Assembly: GCF_020687545.1 (NCBI RefSeq)
Contig: NZ_JAJEQX010000034.1
Coordinates: forward strand, 1-37,700
Length of the DNA: 37,700 bases
Origin: Ruminococcus turbiniformis
GTDB lineage: Bacteria > Bacillota > Clostridia > Lachnospirales > Lachnospiraceae
Direction of reading: 5' to 3'
Shown: positions 1 to 6,633 of the stretch, piece after piece
Numbering within the stretch: the stretch's first letter is position 1
Layout: each line of letters begins with the position of its first letter
The notes under the pieces: model-generated
The model's database searches: none
Seen by the model: only the letters and a program-made list of their open reading frames with translations
What the model was told of the DNA's origin: nothing
Program-made: the position numbers and the translations under genes

Positions 1-103
1 AACAGCGGATTGCCCTTATAATTCAGGTGGCTCTATCGTTCGGAATGGATGGCTCTCTGTAACGGATTGAGTGGCTCTGAAGCCACGGAATACTCATTTG
101 TCA
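1..103. mobile_element. Terminal part of an insertion sequence, IS21-like repeated end (partial)
   Basis: The heptamer TGGCTCT occurs at 28-34, 50-56 and 72-78, an exact 22-bp period. CGGAAT or CGGATT hexamers recur nearby at 6-11, 41-46, 63-68 and 86-91. The last copy forms a small hairpin, GTGGCT-ctga-AGCCAC (71-86). Several short repeats in a terminal region are characteristic of IS21-family (istAB) elements. The probable outer end is the CA at 102-103, since the reverse complement then begins with TG. No transposase is present because the element runs off the left edge. Family assignment is by pattern only. Confidence 0.5.
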
Positions 104-119
104 AGGTACGGATGATTAC

Positions 120-212
120 CTACTTACCCGTGGCGAACACTGCCGACACGATTGAAATGATTCCAAGTACCAGTGACGCAATTCCCATTCTCTTATCCTC
201 CGCTTCTTTCAT
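120..212 (-). pseudogene. Truncated small membrane protein, N-terminal fragment (DUF4190-like)
   Basis: This is a 30-codon open frame from an ATG at 212 to a TAG at 120. The core MGIASLVLGIISIVSAVF resembles the first membrane segment of DUF4190-type proteins, which normally have a second hydrophobic segment and run to about 80-120 residues. Here the frame stops about 17 bp before the predicted insertion-sequence end at 103, so the rest appears to have been lost on insertion. A second possible start is the ATG at 188, preceded by a good GGAGG eight bases upstream. Function is unknown, and the family resemblance rests on a short hydrophobic motif. Confidence 0.4.
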
Positions 213-277
213 CCCTCAGCCAACGCCGCTGTCTCTGTGAATATCTTCCGTTTTTTACAAATTACCGGAAGGGCCAG

Positions 278-300
278 GCGGCACATTCCGGAATTGCAAG
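278..300 (-). repeat. Copy 1 of a dispersed intergenic repeat, with a possible 14-codon ORF
   Basis: On the plus strand this reads CGGCACATTCCGG, then A, then ATTGCAA (280-299). A copy differing by one base (G for A) lies at 4193-4213. On the minus strand the repeat begins TTGCAAT. It sits nine bases after a strong GAGGAGG (309-315), so TTG at 299 could start a 14-residue peptide, MQFRNVPPGPSGNL, ending at 255. Both copies lie in minus-strand intergenic DNA. Whether it is a leader peptide, RNA element or inert repeat cannot be decided here. Confidence 0.45.
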
Positions 301-318
301 TGATTAATCCTCCTCAAG

Positions 319-347
319 AGTATAACCGATTTTCAGGATTTTCTCAA
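319..347 (-). promoter_or_regulatory. Sigma-A-type promoter inside the 3' end of the DUF1537 gene
   Basis: On the minus strand a TTGAGA -35 box (342-347) is separated by exactly 17 bp from a TATACT -10 box (319-324), followed by a strong GAGGAGG ribosome binding site at 309-315. It overlaps the last codons of the upstream kinase gene. It would drive the short ORF in the repeat and the truncated membrane-protein gene, which suggests an expressed gene lay here before the left-hand insertion. Confidence 0.5.
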
Positions 348-1786
348 CATGTTTCCCCGGCAAGTATCTCCACAGCTTCCTTAAGCGTTTCTTCCTCGCC
401 TACATTTCCGGGGAAGATCACATACGGAGTACCGGGAAATGTGCTCTCCTCTCCAGTCTGCCACACAGGGATTCCTGGTCTGATCTGGCCCATCACAACG
501 GCACGCTTTACCTTAAGCGCCTTCGTCCCCACATCACTGGAGGTGATTCCTCCCTTTGCCACAACAAACGCCGGGGCAGTTTTCAGTCTTCCCACAAGAG
601 ACTGCACACCGTCTGAGATTTTGACCGAACGAACAAGCGCCTCTTCTTTGCTCTCATTTTCCACTGTGAGAACCTTACGGTCTGTATAGCAGACAGCGGT
701 CTTTCCCGAGAGGATGACCCTCTCGCTTTCAGCGACAACGCGGTCCACCTCTGCATAGAACGCCTCGTCGCCTTTCATCACAAGATCGGAGTGAAACGGA
801 ATCCCCTCCACGCACTCCAGCGAAAGCAGTCTTTTGAGCTGCCTTGTCGTTTTGTCTGTGTGACTGCCGACAACGACGATGCCGCCGTTCTCTGTCTCAT
901 TTACGATCATCTCCCCGCGCGTCAGAAGCGGCTTGTCTGAAACTCCGCCCAACGCCTTTACGATTCCTGCGGCTGAACGGAACATGAAGCGCTTCCCCGC
1001 CGTCATCGCTCTGTACAGCGCAGTGCAGAATACTTTTACATCGCAGTAGTCGATGGCATTGACGATGATCTTGCCGAAATCCTCCACAGACAGAAGCTGT
1101 TCCGCAATGTTGTCGATCTGCATATTCCGCAGAGAGTCAAGCGAAATGCATGTGACCGAATCGGCGGAATATTTTCCCGCTGTCTTTTCTTCAATATACT
1201 GACGCAGATCCGAGGAATGATACCCGAAAGTCACGTCTTTTGCAAACTCTGTGTCCGCCGCCGGCACAAGTTCTTCTCCGTACTTCACATAATGGATATT
1301 TCTAATCGTATATCTCCCGCCCTCTTTGAAAAACGGGCAGAGCACCTCGCCGTCCGGGACAGGTTCCCCGGCAGCCTCAAGCGTTTCCCTCAGCACTTCC
1401 GTTTCAAGCGGATAGTGTCCGCGCAGAGTCGAGTCACTTCTGCTTACGATTATATAATCTTTCCCTGTCGCTTTCGCAGCCGCCGCGATATTCTCCGCAA
1501 TCTCTCTGTGAGCCTTTTTCGTCTGCTCCGAAGTAAATCCGCGGGAATTTGTCAGAATGTAGAAAAGCTTTCCGCTTTCCTTAAAACCGCTGAGCACACT
1601 GCCTGCGCTCCAGTCTGTATAAACCGAAATATCATGAACAGTCTGTACCCCTGTCGGGTCATCATCCAGAACAACAATCTTCGACGCGTTTTTCTCAATC
1701 TCCCGGTTCAGAAGCCGGTCGGTCTCCTTTTCGTCAATACATGGGTAGGTTTTCAGAATATCCGCGCTTATTTTTTCTCCGCTCAC
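344..1786 (-). CDS. Four-carbon acid sugar kinase, DUF1537/OtnK-like
   Basis: The protein belongs to the DUF1537 family of ATP-dependent kinases that phosphorylate four-carbon sugar acids such as threonate, erythronate or 2-/3-oxo-tetronate. The N-terminal substrate domain carries the signature VVLDDDPTG, followed by QTVHDISVYTDW. The C-terminal nucleotide-binding domain carries AKGGITSSDVG and a late FPGNVG. From the chosen start it has 480 residues, slightly long for the family. I chose the GTG at 1786 because GGAGG lies eight bases upstream. An in-frame ATG at 1801 and an ATG at 1855 exist, but the latter would include a terminator-like hairpin. The usual partners (a PdxA2-like dehydrogenase or an OtnC-type aldolase) are absent on both sides, so the true substrate is unknown. 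It follows lgt on the same strand. Confidence 0.88.
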   Translation of the reverse strand: MSGEKISADILKTYPCIDEKETDRLLNREIEKNASKIVVLDDDPTGVQTVHDISVYTDWSAGSVLSGFKESGKLFYILTNSRGFTSEQTKKAHREIAENIAAAAKATGKDYIIVSRSDSTLRGHYPLETEVLRETLEAAGEPVPDGEVLCPFFKEGGRYTIRNIHYVKYGEELVPAADTEFAKDVTFGYHSSDLRQYIEEKTAGKYSADSVTCISLDSLRNMQIDNIAEQLLSVEDFGKIIVNAIDYCDVKVFCTALYRAMTAGKRFMFRSAAGIVKALGGVSDKPLLTRGEMIVNETENGGIVVVGSHTDKTTRQLKRLLSLECVEGIPFHSDLVMKGDEAFYAEVDRVVAESERVILSGKTAVCYTDRKVLTVENESKEEALVRSVKISDGVQSLVGRLKTAPAFVVAKGGITSSDVGTKALKVKRAVVMGQIRPGIPVWQTGEESTFPGTPYVIFPGNVGEEETLKEAVEILAGETC

Positions 1787-1812
1787 TGCTTCTTCCTCCA
1801 TTTCTTTTTTGA

Positions 1813-1826
1813 TTTCTGTACAGAAA
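1813..1826. promoter_or_regulatory. 14-bp perfect palindrome upstream of the DUF1537 kinase
   Basis: TTTCTGTACAGAAA is a perfect dyad lying 27 bp before the GTG start of the kinase and immediately after a hairpin. Its symmetry and position fit an operator for a dimeric repressor. No regulator gene is adjacent, so this is a candidate only. Confidence 0.35.
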
Positions 1827-1853
1827 ATGACCGGGGATCGTCTCCGCCCGGCC
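1825..1853 (-). terminator. Terminator or attenuator between lgt and the DUF1537 kinase
   Basis: The minus-strand transcript can pair GGCCGGG (1847-1853) with CCCGGTC (1829-1835), including one G-U pair, followed by ATTTTCTG. This is a short intrinsic terminator with a weak U-tract. It could end most ychF-lgt transcripts and limit read-through into the kinase gene. Confidence 0.45.
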
Positions 1854-1931
1854 ATTTTTATTCCGACTGCCCCGGTTCTGCATTACTCAGGAATCCGTTT
1901 CTCTTCCGGATCACATTGTCAGCCCCTGCTT

Positions 1932-2888
1932 TCAGTCTTTGAACTTAAATATTTTATCTTTTTTCTTCGGCGGCTTTTTCCCTTCAATCTTATCCGGCAT
2001 GGGCTCATATACTTTCTTTGCCTTCAGCATGGGAATTCTCTTGTGGTGATTCCGCAGCCACAGAAGCGCCGCTCCAGCAAATATCACAACGCTTCCCGCA
2101 AGAAGCTGGGATACCGGCAGCCCGACTCCGGGCAGGAGAAGCTGGTCTGTCCTCAGGCCTTCGATCCAGACGCGTCCCAGCGCATATCCGAAAATATACA
2201 GAAGGAAAAGTTCACCTTCATACTTTTTATGTTTGCGGTATATCATAAGAATAATAAGAAGCACCGCACACCAGAGAGATTCATAGAGAAAAGTAGGATG
2301 CACCTGAATATAGCTGACTCCGTCAATGACCTCCATATGTTCACGCATAAGTTCTGTCACATCGCCTGATCTCACTGCGTCAAGCGGCAGTCTCATGGCA
2401 AACAGGCTGTCTGTGTATTCACCGAATGCTTCGCGGTTGAAAAAATTGCCCCAGCGCCCAAGCATCTGTCCGTTCAAAATCGCCATTGCCACCGTGTCAA
2501 GAATCTGAAACGGCGACAGACGTTTGACTCTCGCCATAATGAACACCGCAATAACAGCTCCGATTACACCGCCGTATATGGCCAGTCCGCCATGCCGCAA
2601 GTTAAAGATCTCCAGCAGATTATCCCTGTACATATCCCAGGAAAATATCACATAGTAGAGCCTGGCTCCGACAATGCCGGCCACAACTCCTATAATCCCC
2701 ATATCGAGATAATCTTCCGGATTCTGCCTTGTGCGTTTCGCCTCTGCCGTGGCAATCAGAAAACCGATCAGAATCGCGCAGCCGATAATGATCCCGTAAT
2801 AAGCAATTGTAAATCCGTGTATACTGATATTTTTCCCTACATGTTCCAGGTAAATTCCCAGATTCGGGAAAGCAATGTCATAATGCAT
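1932..2888 (-). CDS. lgt: Prolipoprotein diacylglyceryl transferase Lgt
   Basis: Lgt transfers diacylglycerol from phosphatidylglycerol to the lipobox cysteine of prolipoproteins at the membrane, the first step of lipoprotein maturation. The protein has 318 residues and several hydrophobic segments. It shows the conserved HGGLAIYGG (99-107) and the Lgt signature GRWGNFFNREAFG (144-156). The C-terminus adds a lysine-rich cytoplasmic tail ending in KKKDKIFKFKD. It starts 70 bp after ychF with no promoter or terminator visible between, so the two are probably cotranscribed. A likely client in this window is the transporter lipoprotein at 29015-30355. Confidence 0.97.
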   Translation of the reverse strand: MHYDIAFPNLGIYLEHVGKNISIHGFTIAYYGIIIGCAILIGFLIATAEAKRTRQNPEDYLDMGIIGVVAGIVGARLYYVIFSWDMYRDNLLEIFNLRHGGLAIYGGVIGAVIAVFIMARVKRLSPFQILDTVAMAILNGQMLGRWGNFFNREAFGEYTDSLFAMRLPLDAVRSGDVTELMREHMEVIDGVSYIQVHPTFLYESLWCAVLLIILMIYRKHKKYEGELFLLYIFGYALGRVWIEGLRTDQLLLPGVGLPVSQLLAGSVVIFAGAALLWLRNHHKRIPMLKAKKVYEPMPDKIEGKKPPKKKDKIFKFKD

Positions 2889-2958
2889 GCCCCTTCATTC
2901 CCCCTTCTGATATGTCTGTGCTTCTTTGCCCGTATTCGGACGTATGGGTGAACTGTTG

Positions 2959-4056
2959 CTATACATTGAACCGGAACAGCATGATGTCTCCGTCCTGTAC
3001 AACATAATCCTTTCCTTCAAGACGGACCAGCCCTTTCTCGCTTGCGGCATTATGAGATCCGCATGCCATCAGGTCGTCATAGCTGACTACCTCCGCGCGG
3101 ATAAATCCGCGTTCAAAATCTGAATGAATCTTGCCTGCTGCCTGAGGCGCTTTTGTTCCTTTCTTAATCGTCCATGCGCGCACTTCCGGCTCTCCCGCAG
3201 TCAGATAACTGATCAGCCCGAGCAGGTGATAGCTTGCCTTGATCAGTTTTTCAAGGCCGGACTCTTCCAGTCCCAGATCATCAAGGAACATCTTCTTCTC
3301 ATCGTCATCCAGCTGAGAGATCTCTTCCTCAATCTCCGCGCAGACGACAAACACTTCGCAGTCTTCCTGTGCAGCGTATTCACGAACCGCCTGCACACCT
3401 GCGTTGGATGCTCCGTCGTCTGCCAGATCATCCTCTGATACATTAGCCGCAAAGATCACCGGCTTTGCAGTCAGCAGGTTGTAACCCGCGAGCCACTCCT
3501 GCTCGTCCTCATCGTCAGTTGTAAACGTCTTCGCCAGCTTATTGTCCTCCAGATGCGCCTTTAAGCGATTAAGAAGATCGAGTTCTTTCGCCGCTGTCTT
3601 GTCGTTGCGCGACAGCTTGACCGTCTTGGCGATCCTTCTCTCCAAAATTTCAAGATCCGAGAAAATCAGCTCCAGGTTGATCGTCTCAATATCCCGCATC
3701 GGGTCAATGCTTCCATCCACATGTACAATATTGCTGTTCTCAAAGCAGCGCACCACATGTACAATCGCGTCCACCTCACGGATATTCGCAAGGAACTGGT
3801 TTCCCAGTCCTTCTCCTTTGGACGCCCCCTTTACAAGTCCGGCAATATCCACAAACTCAATAACCGCCGGGATGATCTTCTTTGTGTGATACATCTCTCC
3901 CAGCACATCCAGTCTTTTATCCGGCACAGTAACCACACCTATGTTCGGATCGATCGTACAGAACGGATAGTTTGCCGACTCGGCCCCGGCCTTTGTCAGT
4001 GAATTAAACAATGTGCTCTTTCCCACATTTGGCAAACCTACGATTCCTAATTTCAT
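2959..4056 (-). CDS. ychF: Ribosome-associated GTPase/ATPase YchF (Obg family)
   Basis: YchF is a universally conserved Obg-family NTPase (OLA1 in eukaryotes) that binds ribosomes and prefers ATP over GTP. The 365-residue protein opens with the P-loop GLPNVGKST (residues 7-15). It has the switch sequence NYPFCTIDPN and the G3 motif DIAGLVKGAS. At the G4 position it carries the altered NVSEDD in place of NKxD, which is typical of the family. A TGS domain follows at the C-terminus, ending VVQDGDIMLFRFNV. The ATG is preceded by GAGGAGA, and a consensus promoter sits about 55 bp upstream, so it is probably the first gene of a ychF-lgt transcript. Confidence 0.97.
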   Translation of the reverse strand: MKLGIVGLPNVGKSTLFNSLTKAGAESANYPFCTIDPNIGVVTVPDKRLDVLGEMYHTKKIIPAVIEFVDIAGLVKGASKGEGLGNQFLANIREVDAIVHVVRCFENSNIVHVDGSIDPMRDIETINLELIFSDLEILERRIAKTVKLSRNDKTAAKELDLLNRLKAHLEDNKLAKTFTTDDEDEQEWLAGYNLLTAKPVIFAANVSEDDLADDGASNAGVQAVREYAAQEDCEVFVVCAEIEEEISQLDDDEKKMFLDDLGLEESGLEKLIKASYHLLGLISYLTAGEPEVRAWTIKKGTKAPQAAGKIHSDFERGFIRAEVVSYDDLMACGSHNAASEKGLVRLEGKDYVVQDGDIMLFRFNV

Positions 4057-4110
4057 ATATCTTCACATCTCCTCATTTATCAATATTAATAGAGTCTAAA
4101 GCAACTATAG

Positions 4111-4139
4111 AGTATAGCATAAAAGCGCCGTTTTTTCAA
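4111..4139 (-). promoter_or_regulatory. Sigma-A-type promoter of ychF
   Basis: On the minus strand there is a TTGAAA -35 box (4134-4139), a 17-bp spacer and a TATACT -10 box (4111-4116) preceded by TG-rich sequence. The expected start lies near 4104, giving a leader of roughly 48 bases before the ychF ATG. Confidence 0.75.
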
Positions 4140-4192
4140 TTAAAATCGAAATAGCCGGAAACACAGAAAATACAGTTGCCTGAAGCACCCGA

Positions 4193-4213
4193 CGGCACAT
4201 TCCGGGATTGCAA
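4193..4213 (-). repeat. Copy 2 of the dispersed intergenic repeat
   Basis: The plus strand reads CGGCACATTCCGG, then G, then ATTGCAA, one base different from the copy at 280-299. Weaker similarity continues for about 20 more bases on the minus strand, with many differences falling on what would be third codon positions. Unlike copy 1 it has no ribosome binding site in front. The intergenic stretch 4057-4423 contains, on the minus strand from right to left, the thiN terminator, GC-rich sequence, this repeat and the ychF promoter. I see no gene in it. Confidence 0.5.
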
Positions 4214-4260
4214 ACTGCCGGCAATATCGCAGGCAAGCCTGGCTCCGGCTCGCCGTCTGT

Positions 4261-4299
4261 ACAAAAAGAGTGAGTAATTTTCTCTTAATTACTCACTCT
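4261..4299 (-). terminator. Intrinsic terminator of the murE-thiN operon
   Basis: A perfect 13-bp stem AGAGTGAGTAATT (4267-4279) pairs with AATTACTCACTCT (4287-4299) across a 7-nt loop. On the minus strand it is followed by TTTTTGT. It lies about 125 bp past the thiN stop codon, marking the end of the long housekeeping transcript. Confidence 0.85.
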
Positions 4300-4423
4300 C
4301 ATAAAACATCTCCCGCTAATCTCCAGTTTAAACATTTCCGCTATTGCTGACGGCTGTACTGCTTCAGACGTTTTTTTCTCTTTCGCCGGCACTCTCTTTC
4401 CACAGCCCGGCACAGCAATTTTT

Positions 4424-5077
4424 TCAGTCTCTTGTCTCCATCAGGATCACCTTTCCGTAGGCAAATGAGATCGTCACCTCGTCCTCCTGAAACTCATTGC
4501 TGACACAAAGGCTGTCGCTCGGCTTTAAAAAATGGTTTTTAAGCGGATACTTTGCCCCGCTGATATTGAAATCATCTACCGGAAGTTCCAGTGGAAACAG
4601 GGAAAAATACGGGCCAAAAGCCTCCTCTTTTTTCAGAGTGATCTCATGGTCAAGCAGACGGATCTGGTTGTGGCTGTCCAGAATTCTTGCATCCGCCCCT
4701 GCCTCAACGGCAATCTGAAGGCACTGTACGTTCGCCCAGAGATGATCGATTCTGTTTCCGGTGCCTCCGAGTATCCATATATGCTTGCGGTTCAGTCCCA
4801 GACAGAGCCTCAGCGCAATCTCTGTGTCAGAGGCATCCTTCACCGGGTTGAACTCACGGATCGGGACATTAATCTCCTCCCTGTAATAACTTACAAGCCC
4901 GGGGGCCACGCTGTCGAAATCTCCCACAATATAATCCGGCTTGATCTGATGGCTGTACAGAAATTCAAGTCCTCTGTCCACTCCGATAATAAACTCCGTA
5001 TCTTCACTTTTCAAAATCGGGAGCACAAAATCCTCTTCCAGCATACCCCCGCTTACAATTACAGTTCTCTTACTCAT
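4424..5077 (-). CDS. thiN: Thiamine pyrophosphokinase
   Basis: This enzyme converts thiamine plus ATP to thiamine pyrophosphate, the cofactor used by transketolase and related enzymes. The 217-residue protein has the family motifs GVDRGL (32-37), GDFDS (52-56), KDASDTE (80-86) and GGTGNRIDH (104-112), and a C-terminal beta domain with the usual SLFPL stretch. It overlaps the end of rpe by 8 bp, so translation is probably coupled. It is the last gene of the operon, before a strong terminator. There is no TPP riboswitch in front of it, so its expression appears tied to the housekeeping operon rather than to thiamine supply. Confidence 0.95.
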   Translation of the reverse strand: MSKRTVIVSGGMLEEDFVLPILKSEDTEFIIGVDRGLEFLYSHQIKPDYIVGDFDSVAPGLVSYYREEINVPIREFNPVKDASDTEIALRLCLGLNRKHIWILGGTGNRIDHLWANVQCLQIAVEAGADARILDSHNQIRLLDHEITLKKEEAFGPYFSLFPLELPVDDFNISGAKYPLKNHFLKPSDSLCVSNEFQEDEVTISFAYGKVILMETRD

Positions 5078-5732
5078 ATTTTCTCAATATCTCCATAAAT
5101 CCTGCTGTATTCTTTCTGATGTCGCCTTTATATACACCGGAGCCCGAGACAATGACATTGGCGCCCGCTGTAAGCACTTCCGCGACATTGGTCTGGTAAA
5201 CGCCCCCGTCTACTTCGATATCTGTCTTGAGTCCCTGCTTTTCAAGCAGTTCTCTTAAACTCCGGATCCGCTCAAGAGACTCCGGAATAAACGCCTGGCC
5301 TCCAAACCCCGGCTCCACGCTCATGACAAGAAACATTTCCGCCTGATCCAGATAGGGAAGAAGCGCATCCACAGGCGTCTTAGGCTTGATGGAAAGCCCC
5401 GCCTTCACGCCGCACTCATGGATGGCGTCAAGCGTCCCCTGAACATCTTCGCATGCCTCCAGATGAACCGTGATAATGTCAGCTCCGCATTTTGCAAACT
5501 CTTTCACATAGCGGACCGGCTCCGTCACCATAAGGTGAACGTCAAGCACCTGTTCTGTAAAGCCCTTCAGAGAGGAGAGCACCGGCATACCGAAAGAAAT
5601 GCTCGGGACAAAAATCCCGTCCATCACATCAAAATGAATGTACTGTGCCCCTGCCTCCTCCGTCTCTTTAAGCTGTTCTCCGAGAATCTTAAAATCTGCT
5701 GAAAGTATGGATGGCGCCAAAATGTTTTTCAT
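5070..5732 (-). CDS. rpe: Ribulose-phosphate 3-epimerase
   Basis: Rpe interconverts D-ribulose 5-phosphate and D-xylulose 5-phosphate in the pentose phosphate pathway. The 220-residue TIM barrel has the opening APSILSADF (6-14), the metal-binding and catalytic FDVMDG (34-39), the DVHLMV strand and the MSVEPGFGGQ loop. It also has the second catalytic aspartate in EVDGG and the phosphate-binding VSGSGVYKGD near the C-terminus. It sits 2 bp after rsgA and overlaps thiN, as in many Firmicutes. Confidence 0.97.
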   Translation of the reverse strand: MKNILAPSILSADFKILGEQLKETEEAGAQYIHFDVMDGIFVPSISFGMPVLSSLKGFTEQVLDVHLMVTEPVRYVKEFAKCGADIITVHLEACEDVQGTLDAIHECGVKAGLSIKPKTPVDALLPYLDQAEMFLVMSVEPGFGGQAFIPESLERIRSLRELLEKQGLKTDIEVDGGVYQTNVAEVLTAGANVIVSGSGVYKGDIRKNTAGFMEILRKYE

Positions 5733-5734
5733 AG

Positions 5735-6613
5735 CTAATACCTCTTCCTTTCCTGAATTTCCCGGTACATCGCGACATAGTCATCGTACCTGTTTTTGTG
5801 TATTTTCCCCTCATCCACAGCCTCTTTCACCGCACAGTCAGGCTCGTGGATGTGGTCACACCCGTTAAACCGGCACTTGCCCTCATACGGGCCAAACTCC
5901 GGAAAGCAGTATTTCAGTCCTTCTTTTTCCATGTCTCCTACATAGAGGGAACTGAAACCCGGAGTGTCCATAATATAAGAACCTTCTTCCAGAACAATCA
6001 GCTCAGAATGTCTTGTCGTGTGTTTCCCACGCTCAATCTTCCTGCTGATGCTTCCTGTTTCCATTTTCACTTCCGTCTGAAGACGGTTGATCAGAGATGA
6101 CTTTCCCACCCCGGACGGGCCGGCGATCGCCGTCGTCTTCCCGCTAAGGCAGCTTTTGAGTTCTCCGATCCTTATCTCTTCTCTCGCGCTCGTAAACAGA
6201 AGCGGATAGCCGCACTGTTCATAAATCTCCTTCAGTTCCGCAATCTGCGGCTCTTTCGCGATATCCGTCTTGTTGAAACAGAGAATCACGGGGATCTCCT
6301 TGCTCTCCATCATAACGAGAAACCGGTCCAGCAGATTAAAATGCGGCTTCGGCTTTGTCACTGCAAACACGACCAGCGCCTGATCAATATTGGCCACCGC
6401 CGGACGGATCAGCTCATTCTTCCTCGGAAGGATTTTTGTTATGTTTCCTTCCATGTCCTTTTCGTCGGTGACTTCCATTTCAACGTTGTCCCCGACAAGC
6501 GGCTTAATTCCGTCCTTTCTGAATATCCCTTTTGCCTTACATTCATAAACACCGGATTCTACCACGTGAACGTAGTAAAATCCGGCGATTCCTTTTATAA
6601 TCTTACCTTGCAT
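5735..6613 (-). CDS. rsgA: Ribosome small-subunit-dependent GTPase RsgA
   Basis: RsgA (CpgA/YloQ) is a circularly permuted GTPase that checks late 30S subunit maturation. From the chosen start it has 292 residues. An N-terminal OB domain (GKIIKGIAGFYYV onward) precedes the permuted G domain, in which NKTD (114-117) comes before the P-loop GPSGVGKSS (165-173) and DTPG (216-219). The zinc site follows with C247, C252, H254 and C260. A GTG at 6637 overlapping the prkC stop would add eight residues. I prefer the ATG at 6613 because AGGAAAG lies just upstream and homologues begin at this point. In B. subtilis the equivalent protein is phosphorylated by PrkC, encoded immediately upstream here. Confidence 0.95.
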   Translation of the reverse strand: MQGKIIKGIAGFYYVHVVESGVYECKAKGIFRKDGIKPLVGDNVEMEVTDEKDMEGNITKILPRKNELIRPAVANIDQALVVFAVTKPKPHFNLLDRFLVMMESKEIPVILCFNKTDIAKEPQIAELKEIYEQCGYPLLFTSAREEIRIGELKSCLSGKTTAIAGPSGVGKSSLINRLQTEVKMETGSISRKIERGKHTTRHSELIVLEEGSYIMDTPGFSSLYVGDMEKEGLKYCFPEFGPYEGKCRFNGCDHIHEPDCAVKEAVDEGKIHKNRYDDYVAMYREIQERKRY

Positions 6614-6633
6614 ATACTGACTTTCCTGTCCTG

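Noticed and set aside
5070..5200. TPP riboswitch before thiN
   Set aside because: thiN overlaps rpe by 8 bp inside a continuous operon, leaving no leader.
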